Source: Lachnospiraceae bacterium
Lineage (GTDB): Bacteria > Bacillota_A > Clostridia > Lachnospirales > Lachnospiraceae
DNA length: 5,038 bases
Direction: 5' to 3'
Assembly (NCBI GenBank): GCA_017390645.1
Contig: JAFPAZ010000079.1
Location: 1 to 5,038 of the forward strand
Every line of letters starts with the position of its first letter. The stretch's first letter is position 1. Positions 1 through 4,606 of the stretch are shown here, one piece after another. The notes below the pieces were generated by a model, which saw nothing but the letters and a program-made list of their open reading frames with translations, was not told where the DNA came from and ran no database searches. Both the position numbers and the translations under genes were made by a program.

Positions 1-229
1 CAATCTCCTTAGCCTTCCTTACATGTTTCCCAATGGCACGAAGATTGGCCCGTTCCGCATTCTCATCATAATCTTCTTCCAAATATCCAAGCTGTGCCGC
101 AGAAATGACTCCGATTCCGCCTTCTAAGGCTACGGCCCCTGCCAGATTACAAGCAGAAATGCCGACACCCATTCCACCTTGAATAATTGGAATTTTTGCG
201 ACCAAGTCGCCTATTACCAAAGGTTTCAT
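1..229 (-). CDS. Nitronate monooxygenase / FabK-like flavin oxidoreductase, N-terminal part (runs off left edge)
   Basis: The first 76 codons are present, starting MKPLVIGDLV; the rest lies beyond the left edge. The segment PIIQGGMGVGIS (residues 14-25) followed by LAGAVALEGGIGVISAAQ (29-46) is the first strand and loop of the FMN-binding TIM barrel shared by nitronate monooxygenases and the enoyl-ACP reductase FabK. After residue 46 it carries an acidic, charged stretch (LEEDYDENAERANLRAIGKHVRKAKEI) that I do not recall in pneumococcal FabK, so it looks more like the longer nitronate-monooxygenase-type subfamily. The start at 229 is set by AGGAGG at 236-241, six bases upstream. It is last in a run of fatty acid synthesis genes, 104 bp after fabZ, and no other enoyl-ACP reductase is visible. 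A role in enoyl reduction is therefore possible by context, but it could instead be a flavin oxidase of unrelated substrate. The family call is firm; the substrate is not. Confidence 0.85.
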   Translation of the reverse strand, partial: MKPLVIGDLVAKIPIIQGGMGVGISACNLAGAVALEGGIGVISAAQLGYLEEDYDENAERANLRAIGKHVRKAKEI

Positions 230-272
230 ACTTTTCCTCCTAGTCAAAAAACAAATTCTTCGACTTCTGCCA

Positions 273-319
273 AAACCATTTCGATTAAGGTTCTAACGCA
301 CCTGGCAACAAAATGGTTT
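273..319 (-). repeat. Inverted repeat in the fabZ to flavin-enzyme spacer
   Basis: AAACCATTT (273-281) and AAATGGTTT (311-319) are perfect 9-bp inverted arms around a 29-base loop. The loop contains a smaller 4-bp hairpin (288-291 with 300-303), and TGCC/GGCA (268-271, 325-328) could extend the stem past bulges. On the minus strand it lies just after the fabZ stop. It is AT-rich and not followed directly by a T-run (TTTTTT occurs only at about 246-251), so it is a poor terminator. It could be an attenuator or an mRNA processing or stability hairpin that lowers expression of the last gene. Function is unknown. Confidence 0.4.
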
Positions 320-333
320 CTGAAGGCAAATTC

Positions 334-756
334 TTACGCAATGGCTACTGTAAGTTCTGCTTCTACAACCAATTTGTCTTCCACATAAGCCTTTGCTTCA
401 CAAATTCCAATCGGTCCTTTTGCCTTTACTACTTCGATTTTTAATGTTAATACATCTCCAGGAACTACTTTTCCTCTAAATCTTGCCTTATTAATTCCAC
501 CGAAGTATGCTGTCTTTCCGGCAAATTTTTCATCAGACAAAACGCAGACACAACCTACTTGTGCCAAAGCTTCAATAATTAATACTCCCGGCATCACCGG
601 TTCCTTTGGGAAATGTCCTGCAAAATATGGTTCATTATAAGAAACACATTTTCTACCTACAGCGCTTTTTCCCACTTCCATTTCCTCGATACGGTCGATT
701 AGTAAAAACGGAGAACGATGAGGAATTCTGTCCATTATTTCCTTAATATCTAGCAT
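334..756 (-). CDS. fabZ: 3-hydroxyacyl-ACP dehydratase FabZ
   Basis: This cytosolic hot-dog-fold enzyme dehydrates (3R)-hydroxyacyl-ACP to trans-2-enoyl-ACP in each elongation cycle. The 140-residue length is typical of FabZ and too short for FabA. It opens MLDIKEIMDRIPHRSPFLLIDR, the FabZ N-terminal signature. The active-site segment GHFPKEPVMPGVLIIEALAQ covers residues 47-66, with catalytic His48 and Glu62. FGGINKARFRGKVVPGD (85-101) is the second conserved segment. Translation starts at 756, with GGAGG at 765-769 lying inside the last codons of fabF; only three bases separate the fabF stop from the fabZ start, so the two are probably translationally coupled. In many Clostridia accB sits between fabF and fabZ; here it does not. 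Whether the enzyme also isomerises enoyl-ACP to make unsaturated fatty acids, as some FabZ homologues do, cannot be read from the sequence. Confidence 0.97.
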   Translation of the reverse strand: MLDIKEIMDRIPHRSPFLLIDRIEEMEVGKSAVGRKCVSYNEPYFAGHFPKEPVMPGVLIIEALAQVGCVCVLSDEKFAGKTAYFGGINKARFRGKVVPGDVLTLKIEVVKAKGPIGICEAKAYVEDKLVVEAELTVAIA

Positions 757-759
757 TTT

Positions 760-1995
760 TTATTCCTCCGTATATTTCTTAATCAATAAGCTGGCATTGT
801 GACCACCGAAACCTAGAGAATTACTTAATGCGTAATTTACTTCTTTTTCTACCGCTTCTTTTGTATAATTCAAATCACACTCTTCATCTGGAACCTGATA
901 CCCTACCGTAGCATGGATAAAGTTTTCCATAACGGATTTTACACAGACAATAAATTCAATGGCTCCGGCTGCACCTAAAGCATGTCCAATCATGGATTTG
1001 GTAGAATTTATATTTAATTTATATGCATGATCTCCAAAGCTCTTCTTAATTGCCATGGTTTCAAATAAATCATTATGATGTGTGCTGGTTCCATGGGCAT
1101 TGATATAATCTACCTGTTCCGGTTTAATTCCCGCTTCATTGATAGCAAAAGTCATAGCTCTGGCTGCACCGTTTCCATCCGGAGCCGGTGAAGTGATGTG
1201 GTAAGCATCGCAAGTAGCACCGTATCCCACTACTTCTGCTAAAATCTTTGCTCCTCTTGCCTTAGCGTGTTCTAATTCTTCTAAAATAACCACGCCGGCA
1301 CCTTCGCCCATAACAAATCCGTTTCTTTCTTTATCAAAAGGAATGGATGCTCTCTTTGGATCTTCAGAAGAAGAAAGTGCAGTTAATGCTGCAAAACCTG
1401 CCACACCAAGTTCTGTTATGGCTGCTTCCGCACCACCGGCTGCCATAATATCTGCTTCATTACACTGAATGGAACGGAAAGCTTCACCAATGGAATGTGC
1501 ACCGGTTGCACAGGCAGTTACTACATTAATATTCTTACCCTGTAAACCAAACTGAATGGCAACATTACCGGCTGCCATGTTTGAAATCATGGTTGGAATG
1601 GTCATTGGAGATACTCTGTTTGGTCCTTTTTCTAACAATTTCTTGTCTTCTCTTTCCATAACTCCCAAAGCACCAATACCGGAACCAATCGCAGCACCAA
1701 AACGTGTCATATCTTCTTTTTCTAAATCTAAACCGGAATCATCAATGGCCTGTTTTGTAGCTGCAACTGCAAACTGACAAAATTCTGCCATTCTCTTTGC
1801 AGTTTTGGGATCCATATATTCTTTCGGATCAAAGTCATCAATCGTACCAGCTACCTTAGCCTTATAATCTGTCGTATCGAATTTATCAATTAATTTAATT
1901 CCACAAGTTCCTTTTTTTACATTTTCCCAAAAAGTATCCACTGTGGTACCAATGGCTGTTACTGCTCCTAAACCTGTTACTACTACTCTTCTCAT
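760..1995 (-). CDS. fabF: 3-oxoacyl-ACP synthase II FabF (KAS II)
   Basis: This thiolase-fold condensing enzyme extends acyl-ACP with malonyl-ACP, releasing CO2. The full length of 411 residues is normal. The Cys-His-His triad is present: Cys162 in VVTACATGAHSIG, His301 in YINAHGTST and His338 in KSMIGHALGAAG, with conserved Lys333. The C-terminal gating loop GFGGHN is at 395-400, with Phe396 as gatekeeper. The loop after His301 reads GTSTHHND, where many homologues have GTSTPxND; the catalytic residues are unaffected. The ATG at 1995 shares its A with the fabG stop (TAATG), and its GGAGG ribosome site lies in the Gly-Gly codons at the fabG C-terminus, a classic translational coupling. FabF rather than FabB is supported by length and motifs. 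It is flanked by fabG and fabZ in the same transcript. Confidence 0.97.
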   Translation of the reverse strand: MRRVVVTGLGAVTAIGTTVDTFWENVKKGTCGIKLIDKFDTTDYKAKVAGTIDDFDPKEYMDPKTAKRMAEFCQFAVAATKQAIDDSGLDLEKEDMTRFGAAIGSGIGALGVMEREDKKLLEKGPNRVSPMTIPTMISNMAAGNVAIQFGLQGKNINVVTACATGAHSIGEAFRSIQCNEADIMAAGGAEAAITELGVAGFAALTALSSSEDPKRASIPFDKERNGFVMGEGAGVVILEELEHAKARGAKILAEVVGYGATCDAYHITSPAPDGNGAARAMTFAINEAGIKPEQVDYINAHGTSTHHNDLFETMAIKKSFGDHAYKLNINSTKSMIGHALGAAGAIEFIVCVKSVMENFIHATVGYQVPDEECDLNYTKEAVEKEVNYALSNSLGFGGHNASLLIKKYTEE

Positions 1996-2732
1996 TAAAT
2001 CATACCTCCATTTACATTAATAACCTGACCTGTAATATATCCGGCATGGTCGGATGCCAGGAAAGCTGCACATTCTGCAATATCTTTGGTTTCGCCCATC
2101 TTTTTCAGTGGAATCGTAGATAAAATCTGTTCTTTTACAGTGTCAGACAATACATCCGTCATTTCTGTCTTAATAAATCCCGGAGCAATGGCATTTACAG
2201 TAACGTTACGGGCTGCAATTTCTTTTGCCAAAGACTTGGTCATACCAATGATACCAGCTTTTGATGCCGCATAATTAACTTGTCCTGCATTTCCTTGAAC
2301 TCCTACTACTGAGGACATATTTATAATTCTTCCGCTTCTTTGTTTCATCATAATCTTAGAAGCATGCTTCATTCCGTTAAACGTACCTTTTAAGTTTACA
2401 TCAATTACTTTATCGAAATCTTCCTCTTTCATGCCCATAAGCAGGGTATCTTTTGTAATTCCTGCATTATTCACCAAAATATCCAAACGTCCAAACGTTT
2501 TTACTGCCTCGTCCATTAATTCTTTTGCTTCTTCAAAATCTGCCACGTTTTTCTGGATTGCAACGGCTTCTCCACCGGCAGCTTTAATTTCTGCTACTAC
2601 TTCTTCTGCTTTTTCTTTTGATCCATTATAATTTATTACCACTTTTGCACCGTATTTTGCAAAAGTTCTTGCGATTTCTGCACCAATTCCGCGGCTTGCA
2701 CCTGTAATTACTGCTACTTTATCCTTTAACAT
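1995..2732 (-). CDS. fabG: 3-oxoacyl-ACP reductase FabG
   Basis: This NADPH-dependent short-chain dehydrogenase reduces 3-oxoacyl-ACP to (3R)-hydroxyacyl-ACP. With the start chosen here it has 245 residues, the usual FabG length. The cofactor motif GASRGIG is at 11-17 and NNAG at 88-91. The catalytic tetrad is Asn113, Ser141, Tyr154 and Lys158 (YAASK), and PGFIKTEM (184-191) and the C-terminal INVNGGMI are typical. The open frame extends to an ATG at 2786, giving 18 more codons, but those residues ([18 protein letters not shown]) are foreign to FabG. That ATG also lies at the -10 box of the nearest promoter, whereas GGAGG at 2739-2743 sits six bases before the ATG at 2732. The adjacent ATG at 2735 is only three bases from it. 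FabG ends in a one-base overlap with fabF. It is separated from fabD by a triple promoter repeat, so fabG-fabF-fabZ can probably be transcribed independently of fabD. Confidence 0.97.
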   Translation of the reverse strand: MLKDKVAVITGASRGIGAEIARTFAKYGAKVVINYNGSKEKAEEVVAEIKAAGGEAVAIQKNVADFEEAKELMDEAVKTFGRLDILVNNAGITKDTLLMGMKEEDFDKVIDVNLKGTFNGMKHASKIMMKQRSGRIINMSSVVGVQGNAGQVNYAASKAGIIGMTKSLAKEIAARNVTVNAIAPGFIKTEMTDVLSDTVKEQILSTIPLKKMGETKDIAECAAFLASDHAGYITGQVINVNGGMI

Positions 2733-2738
2733 CATCTT

Positions 2739-2743
2739 CCTCC
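2739..2743 (-). promoter_or_regulatory. Ribosome binding site that fixes the fabG start
   Basis: GGAGG on the minus strand is followed by AAG and then two adjacent ATG codons (2735 and 2732). Six-base spacing favours 2732, giving [11 protein letters not shown] as the N-terminus. Confidence 0.8.
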
Positions 2744-2777
2744 ACTTCGAAAATCTAACTCCAATATCATTCTCTGA

Positions 2778-2806
2778 ATTATGCATCCTTACACAAGACC
2801 TGTCAA
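2778..2806 (-). promoter_or_regulatory. Promoter P1 of fabG-fabF-fabZ (fabG-proximal)
   Basis: The -35 box TTGACA is a perfect match at 2806-2801, and the -10 box CATAAT (5/6) is at 2783-2778, with a 17-base spacer. The predicted start of transcription is near 2771, giving a 5' leader of about 39 bases before the fabG ATG at 2732. The -35 and spacer come from repeat unit 1, and the -10 box lies just past the end of the array. It has the best -35 of the three tandem promoters. Confidence 0.75.
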
Positions 2807-2820
2807 ATCACAATCCAGAA

Positions 2821-2849
2821 ATTATATATCCTTACACAAGACCTGTTAA
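2821..2849 (-). promoter_or_regulatory. Promoter P2 of fabG-fabF-fabZ (middle)
   Basis: TTAACA (5/6) at 2849-2844, a 17-base spacer, then a perfect TATAAT at 2826-2821. Predicted transcription start is near 2814. It is exactly 43 bp upstream of P1 and formed by the repeat unit. Confidence 0.72.
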
Positions 2850-2863
2850 ATCATAATCCAGAA

Positions 2864-2892
2864 ATTATATATCCTTACACAAGACCTGTTAA
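2864..2892 (-). promoter_or_regulatory. Promoter P3 of fabG-fabF-fabZ (fabD-proximal)
   Basis: TTAACA at 2892-2887, a 17-base spacer and a perfect TATAAT at 2869-2864. Predicted transcription start is near 2857. Boxes and spacer length are identical to P2, 43 bp further upstream. Confidence 0.72.
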
Positions 2893-2928
2893 ATCACAAT
2901 CCATGGATTATATACAAAACCTTCCGGC

Positions 2929-3855
2929 TTAATTTCCTGCGATTTCTTTTAACTTATCTAGATCCTCAACTTTTTCAATGTTAATCACGGTTACGCTTCT
3001 GTCTACCTTCTTAATAAAACCTGCGATGGTCTTGGATGGTCCGATTTCAACGAAAGTATCTACTCCGTCTGCAATCATTTTTTCAATAGTTTGCTGCATC
3101 TTTACGGAAGAATATACCTGGATACCTAACAAATCTTTAATTTCTTCTTTTTTGGTTACATAATCTGCGGTAGCATTTGCAATGTATGGAACCTTAATTT
3201 CTTCCAACTGTACATCCTTCAACACTTCTAATAACTTATCCCCTGCCGGCTTTAACAATGGAGAATGGAACGGACCGCTGACCTTAAGTGGTACTACTCT
3301 CTTGGCACCTGCTGCCGAAAGTGCTTCTCCTGCTTTTGCAACTGCTCCGGTTTCTCCTGTAATAACAATCTGTCCCGGGCAATTATAATTTGCAATAGAA
3401 ACTTCTCCATCAATTCCAGCAAGTACTTCTTCGATTTTTTCTTTTTCCATAGCCAAAACTGCTGACATGGCACCTTCTCCTGCAGGAACCGTTCCCTGCA
3501 TTAACTTTCCTCTTTCTCTTACCACTCTGATGGCATCTTCTGCTGACATAGCGCCGGAAGCAACCAATGCTGCATATTCACCAAGACTTAATCCGGCACA
3601 AACATCCGGCTTTACTCCTGATTTTTCTACCTGCTTTAAAATCGCAACACAAGCAGTTACTAATGCCGGTTGTGTAAATTCTGTGATATGAATGTCTTCA
3701 TTTTCTTCAAAACAGATATGTAGCAAATCGAAATCTAATACTTCATTTGCTTTATCAAAAATTTCCTTACTATCTTCAAAAGTATCATAAAATTCCTTTG
3801 CCATTCCTACACACTGGGCACCTTGTCCCGGAAACATAAATGCTATCTTTCCCAT
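2929..3855 (-). CDS. fabD: Malonyl-CoA:ACP transacylase FabD
   Basis: FabD transfers malonyl from CoA to the phosphopantetheine arm of AcpP, supplying the extender unit for elongation. The protein is 308 residues, the normal size. The N-terminal FMFPGQGAQ (6-14) holds oxyanion Gln11. The nucleophile elbow is GLSLGEY (88-94) with Ser90, where many homologues have GHSLGE. Arg115 in RERGKLMQ would bind the malonyl carboxylate, and GPFHSPLL (194-201) holds catalytic His197. FVEIGPSKTIAGF (268-280) is the usual C-terminal segment. The frame has an ATG two codons earlier (3861), but GGAGG at 3862-3866 would touch it directly; the ATG at 3855 is six bases from that site and gives the standard MGKIAFMFPGQG start. 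It is preceded by a gene-free region with several candidate promoters and followed by the tandem promoter repeats. FabK, often its upstream neighbour in Clostridia, is absent here. Confidence 0.97.
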   Translation of the reverse strand: MGKIAFMFPGQGAQCVGMAKEFYDTFEDSKEIFDKANEVLDFDLLHICFEENEDIHITEFTQPALVTACVAILKQVEKSGVKPDVCAGLSLGEYAALVASGAMSAEDAIRVVRERGKLMQGTVPAGEGAMSAVLAMEKEKIEEVLAGIDGEVSIANYNCPGQIVITGETGAVAKAGEALSAAGAKRVVPLKVSGPFHSPLLKPAGDKLLEVLKDVQLEEIKVPYIANATADYVTKKEEIKDLLGIQVYSSVKMQQTIEKMIADGVDTFVEIGPSKTIAGFIKKVDRSVTVINIEKVEDLDKLKEIAGN

Positions 3856-3861
3856 ATTCAT

Positions 3862-3866
3862 CCTCC
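3862..3866 (-). promoter_or_regulatory. Ribosome binding site that fixes the fabD start
   Basis: GGAGG on the minus strand is followed immediately by ATGAATATG. The first ATG has no spacing and cannot be used efficiently; the second, at 3855, has six bases. Confidence 0.8.
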
Positions 3867-3938
3867 ATAAATAAACTTCTTATCACTATTCACAACCAGT
3901 CAAAAAAACATCAACCAGCAATGACATAAACTTCTTTT

Positions 3939-3968
3939 ATCATAACATATCTTCTACTATAAAGTAAA
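3939..3968 (-). promoter_or_regulatory. Candidate fabD-proximal promoter with extended -10
   Basis: TTTACT (4/6) at 3968-3963, an 18-base spacer, and TATGAT (5/6) at 3944-3939. The -10 box is preceded by TGT, forming the TGn extended -10 element that compensates for a weak -35. Predicted start is near 3932, about 77 bases before the fabD ATG. GTAAA/TTTAC arms (3964-3968, 3977-3981) flank the -35 box. Confidence 0.55.
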
Positions 3969-4008
3969 ACAAAATCTTTACAATCTGATACAAAAATCAT
4001 TCGTTAGT

Positions 4009-4030
4009 TACTGTTCACAGTGGAACAGTA
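4009..4030. repeat. Short perfect hairpin or operator-like palindrome
   Basis: TACTGTTC (4009-4016) and GAACAGTA (4023-4030) are perfect 8-bp arms around a six-base loop. It abuts the 41-bp tandem repeats on the fabD side and contains one variant of the recurring TGTGAAyAG motif. There is no T-run after it on either strand, so it is not a terminator. Confidence 0.5.
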
Positions 4031-4031
4031 T

Positions 4032-4114
4032 CAATCATTACTCTATTATACCTATTCACACCCCAACAGGAACAATCATTACTCTATTATACCTATTCAC
4101 ACCCCAACAGGAAC
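4032..4114 (-). repeat. Perfect 41-bp tandem duplication with TATAAT in each copy
   Basis: Copy A (4032-4072) and copy B (4073-4113) are identical over all 41 bases, and the next base also matches. On the minus strand each copy contains TGTGAATAG, then G and a perfect TATAAT (4091-4086 and 4050-4045). At 17-19 bases upstream the -35 region is weak (GTTCCT, TGTTCC or TTGTTC), so these are at most activator-dependent or weak promoters. The lack of any mismatch suggests a recent duplication. The shorthand (GTG-rich stretch, TATAAT, then TAATGATT) resembles the 43-bp units before fabG by eye, but homology is not shown. Confidence 0.93.
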
Positions 4115-4210
4115 ACTGTATTACATTTCAAACATAAAAATAATAAAAACGCTCACAAACAGATCAGCCGCACCTAGAATTTCATATCAATTTCCCTTGC
4201 AACTACATTA

Positions 4211-4247
4211 CTTGAAAATTATTTTGATAATCAAAGTAATTTTCAAG
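4211..4247. promoter_or_regulatory. 37-bp near-perfect palindrome with a FabT-like box at its centre
   Basis: Two 17-base arms surround TAA, with one mismatch (4222 against 4236). The centre, 4223-4235, reads TTTGATTATCAAA on the minus strand, matching the core of the FabT (MarR-family) operator known from streptococci, roughly TTTGAnTATCAAA. The same 13-mer with one changed base lies at the acpP promoter. The outer arms (CTTGAAAATTA / TAATTTTCAAG) are a perfect 11-bp pair. There is no T-run after it on the minus strand, so a terminator is unlikely. Confidence 0.65.
4218..4246 (-). promoter_or_regulatory. Candidate promoter following the acpP terminator, operator in its spacer
   Basis: TTGAAA (5/6) at 4246-4241, a 17-base spacer and AATAAT (5/6) at 4223-4218, with the FabT-like box filling the spacer. 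It begins five bases after the acpP terminator stem, so it would restart transcription for the fabD operon with a leader of about 355 bases. The palindrome makes the plus strand similar but poorer (AGTAAT as -10). Confidence 0.5.
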
Positions 4248-4251
4248 AAAG

Positions 4252-4290
4252 AAATATCCGGAGTATTCCATACGAAAGCTCCGGATATTT
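4252..4290 (-). terminator. Intrinsic terminator of acpP
   Basis: On the minus strand AAATATCCGGAG (4290-4279) pairs with CTCCGGATATTT (4263-4252): twelve perfect base pairs with a CCGGAG core and a 15-base loop. The exit side is pyrimidine-rich (ATTTCTTTCTT). It begins four bases after the acpP stop codon. It should isolate the highly expressed acpP message from fabD, allowing different expression levels. Confidence 0.85.
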
Positions 4291-4294
4291 TATC

Positions 4295-4528
4295 TTAGGC
4301 TTCTACACCTTTCGCCTTTAAGTACTCTACTACATCATTTACAGTATTGATGTCAGCTAAATCATCTGCTGGAATTTCTACATCAAATTCGTCTTCTAAA
4401 GCCATTACTAATTCGAACAAATCTAATGAATCAGCTCCTAAATCATCCTTGAAAGAAGTGTTTAATTCTACTTCTTCTGCATCTACGCTTAAACGTTCAG
4501 CGACAATTTCTTTTAATTTTTCTAACAT
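4295..4528 (-). CDS. acpP: Acyl carrier protein AcpP
   Basis: The 77-residue acidic protein carries growing acyl chains on a 4'-phosphopantetheine arm. The attachment motif is [10 protein letters not shown] (31-40), with Ser34 as the modified residue. The surrounding four-helix ACP pattern is complete: [15 protein letters not shown], the DDLGADSLD turn, the acidic recognition helix ([14 protein letters not shown]) and the C-terminal helix [17 protein letters not shown] at 4538-4544 lies eight bases before the ATG. It has its own strong promoter and an intrinsic terminator directly after the stop, so it is probably made as a monocistronic message, consistent with the large amounts of ACP cells need. 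It partners with FabD, FabF, FabG and FabZ encoded downstream. The upstream neighbour is a transporter rather than fabH or plsX. Confidence 0.97.
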   Translation of the reverse strand: MLEKLKEIVAERLSVDAEEVELNTSFKDDLGADSLDLFELVMALEDEFDVEIPADDLADINTVNDVVEYLKAKGVEA

Positions 4529-4558
4529 AATTTAATCTCCTTTAAAATAATGAATCTG

Positions 4559-4571
4559 TTTGATATTCAAA
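4559..4571 (-). promoter_or_regulatory. FabT-like operator at the acpP promoter
   Basis: The minus strand reads TTTGAATATCAAA: perfect TTTGA/TCAAA arms around ATA. It fits TTTGAnTATCAAA, the core of the FabT box, and differs by one base from the box at 4223-4235. It starts at the last base of the -10 box and covers the predicted transcription start (near 4564), a position suited to repression. No fabT gene is in the window, so the regulator is inferred. Confidence 0.7.
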
Positions 4572-4599
4572 ATATACTATGTATTCAGATTTCTGTCAA
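4571..4599 (-). promoter_or_regulatory. Promoter of acpP
   Basis: A perfect TTGACA at 4599-4594, a 17-base spacer and TATATT (5/6) at 4576-4571. Predicted start is near 4564, with a leader of about 36 bases. The -35 box is only seven bases after the stop codon of the upstream transporter gene; I see no terminator between them, so some read-through into acpP is possible. Confidence 0.85.
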
Positions 4600-4606
4600 G
4601 GTAAAT

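Larger units (their letters stand above)
2785..2913 (-). repeat. Three tandem 43-bp repeats filling the fabD-fabG gap
   Basis: On the plus strand the units are 2785-2827, 2828-2870 and 2871-2913, each beginning ATCCTTACACAAGACCTGT. Units 1 and 2 differ at two bases (C/T at unit positions 20 and 27). Unit 3 matches unit 2 except at position 27 and at three bases near the end (ATGG in place of AGAA), which create the palindrome AATCCATGGATT at 2898-2909. A degenerate tail of another unit (GAATTATGCATCC) precedes unit 1. There are no spacers, so this is not a CRISPR. Each unit boundary assembles a -35/-10 pair, giving three promoters. The period is close to four DNA helical turns, so equivalent sites face the same side of the helix. 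Whether the units bind a regulator or only multiply promoters is not visible. Confidence 0.95.
3867..4251 (-). other. Long gene-free leader region upstream of fabD
   Basis: Together with the acpP terminator this makes about 440 bp without a convincing gene, where clostridial clusters often carry fabK. I find no FabK motif or long minus-strand frame. From right to left it holds a palindromic promoter/operator, an AT-rich stretch (4115-4210) in which I see nothing definite, a perfect 41-bp tandem duplication, an 8-bp-arm hairpin, an extended -10 promoter and a near-direct repeat (ATAAACTTCTTATCA at 3871-3885 and ATAAACTTCTTTTATCA at 3926-3942). The nonamer TGTGAATAG (minus strand) occurs three times (3886-3894, 4052-4060, 4093-4101), and TGTGAACAG once (4011-4019). 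This density looks regulatory. Confidence 0.6.

Noticed and set aside
1556..1777. Plus-strand open frames inside fabF, fabG, fabD and acpP
   Set aside because: They are antisense shadows of clearly identified genes, with no family resemblance or ribosome sites.
2733..2786. Eighteen-codon N-terminal extension of FabG
   Set aside because: The upstream ATG lies at the P1 -10 box and lacks a ribosome site; the residues do not match FabG, and the ATG at 2732 has ideal GGAGG spacing.
2785..2913. CRISPR array
   Set aside because: The 43-bp units are directly adjacent with no unique spacers, and the sequence holds promoter elements.
4211..4247. Second intrinsic terminator after acpP
   Set aside because: The stem is very AT-rich and not followed by a T-run on the minus strand (TAATGTAG follows); a good terminator already lies just before it.
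3856..4294. FapR operator (TTAGTACC-type palindrome) or a known riboswitch in the long fabD leader
   Set aside because: No FapR-like palindrome and no recognisable conserved riboswitch core were found by reading.
4020..4298. Plus-strand open frame of 92 codons across the acpP-fabD gap
   Set aside because: It begins with GTG without a ribosome site, consists largely of the translated 41-bp repeat and AT-rich DNA, and runs through the acpP terminator into acpP.
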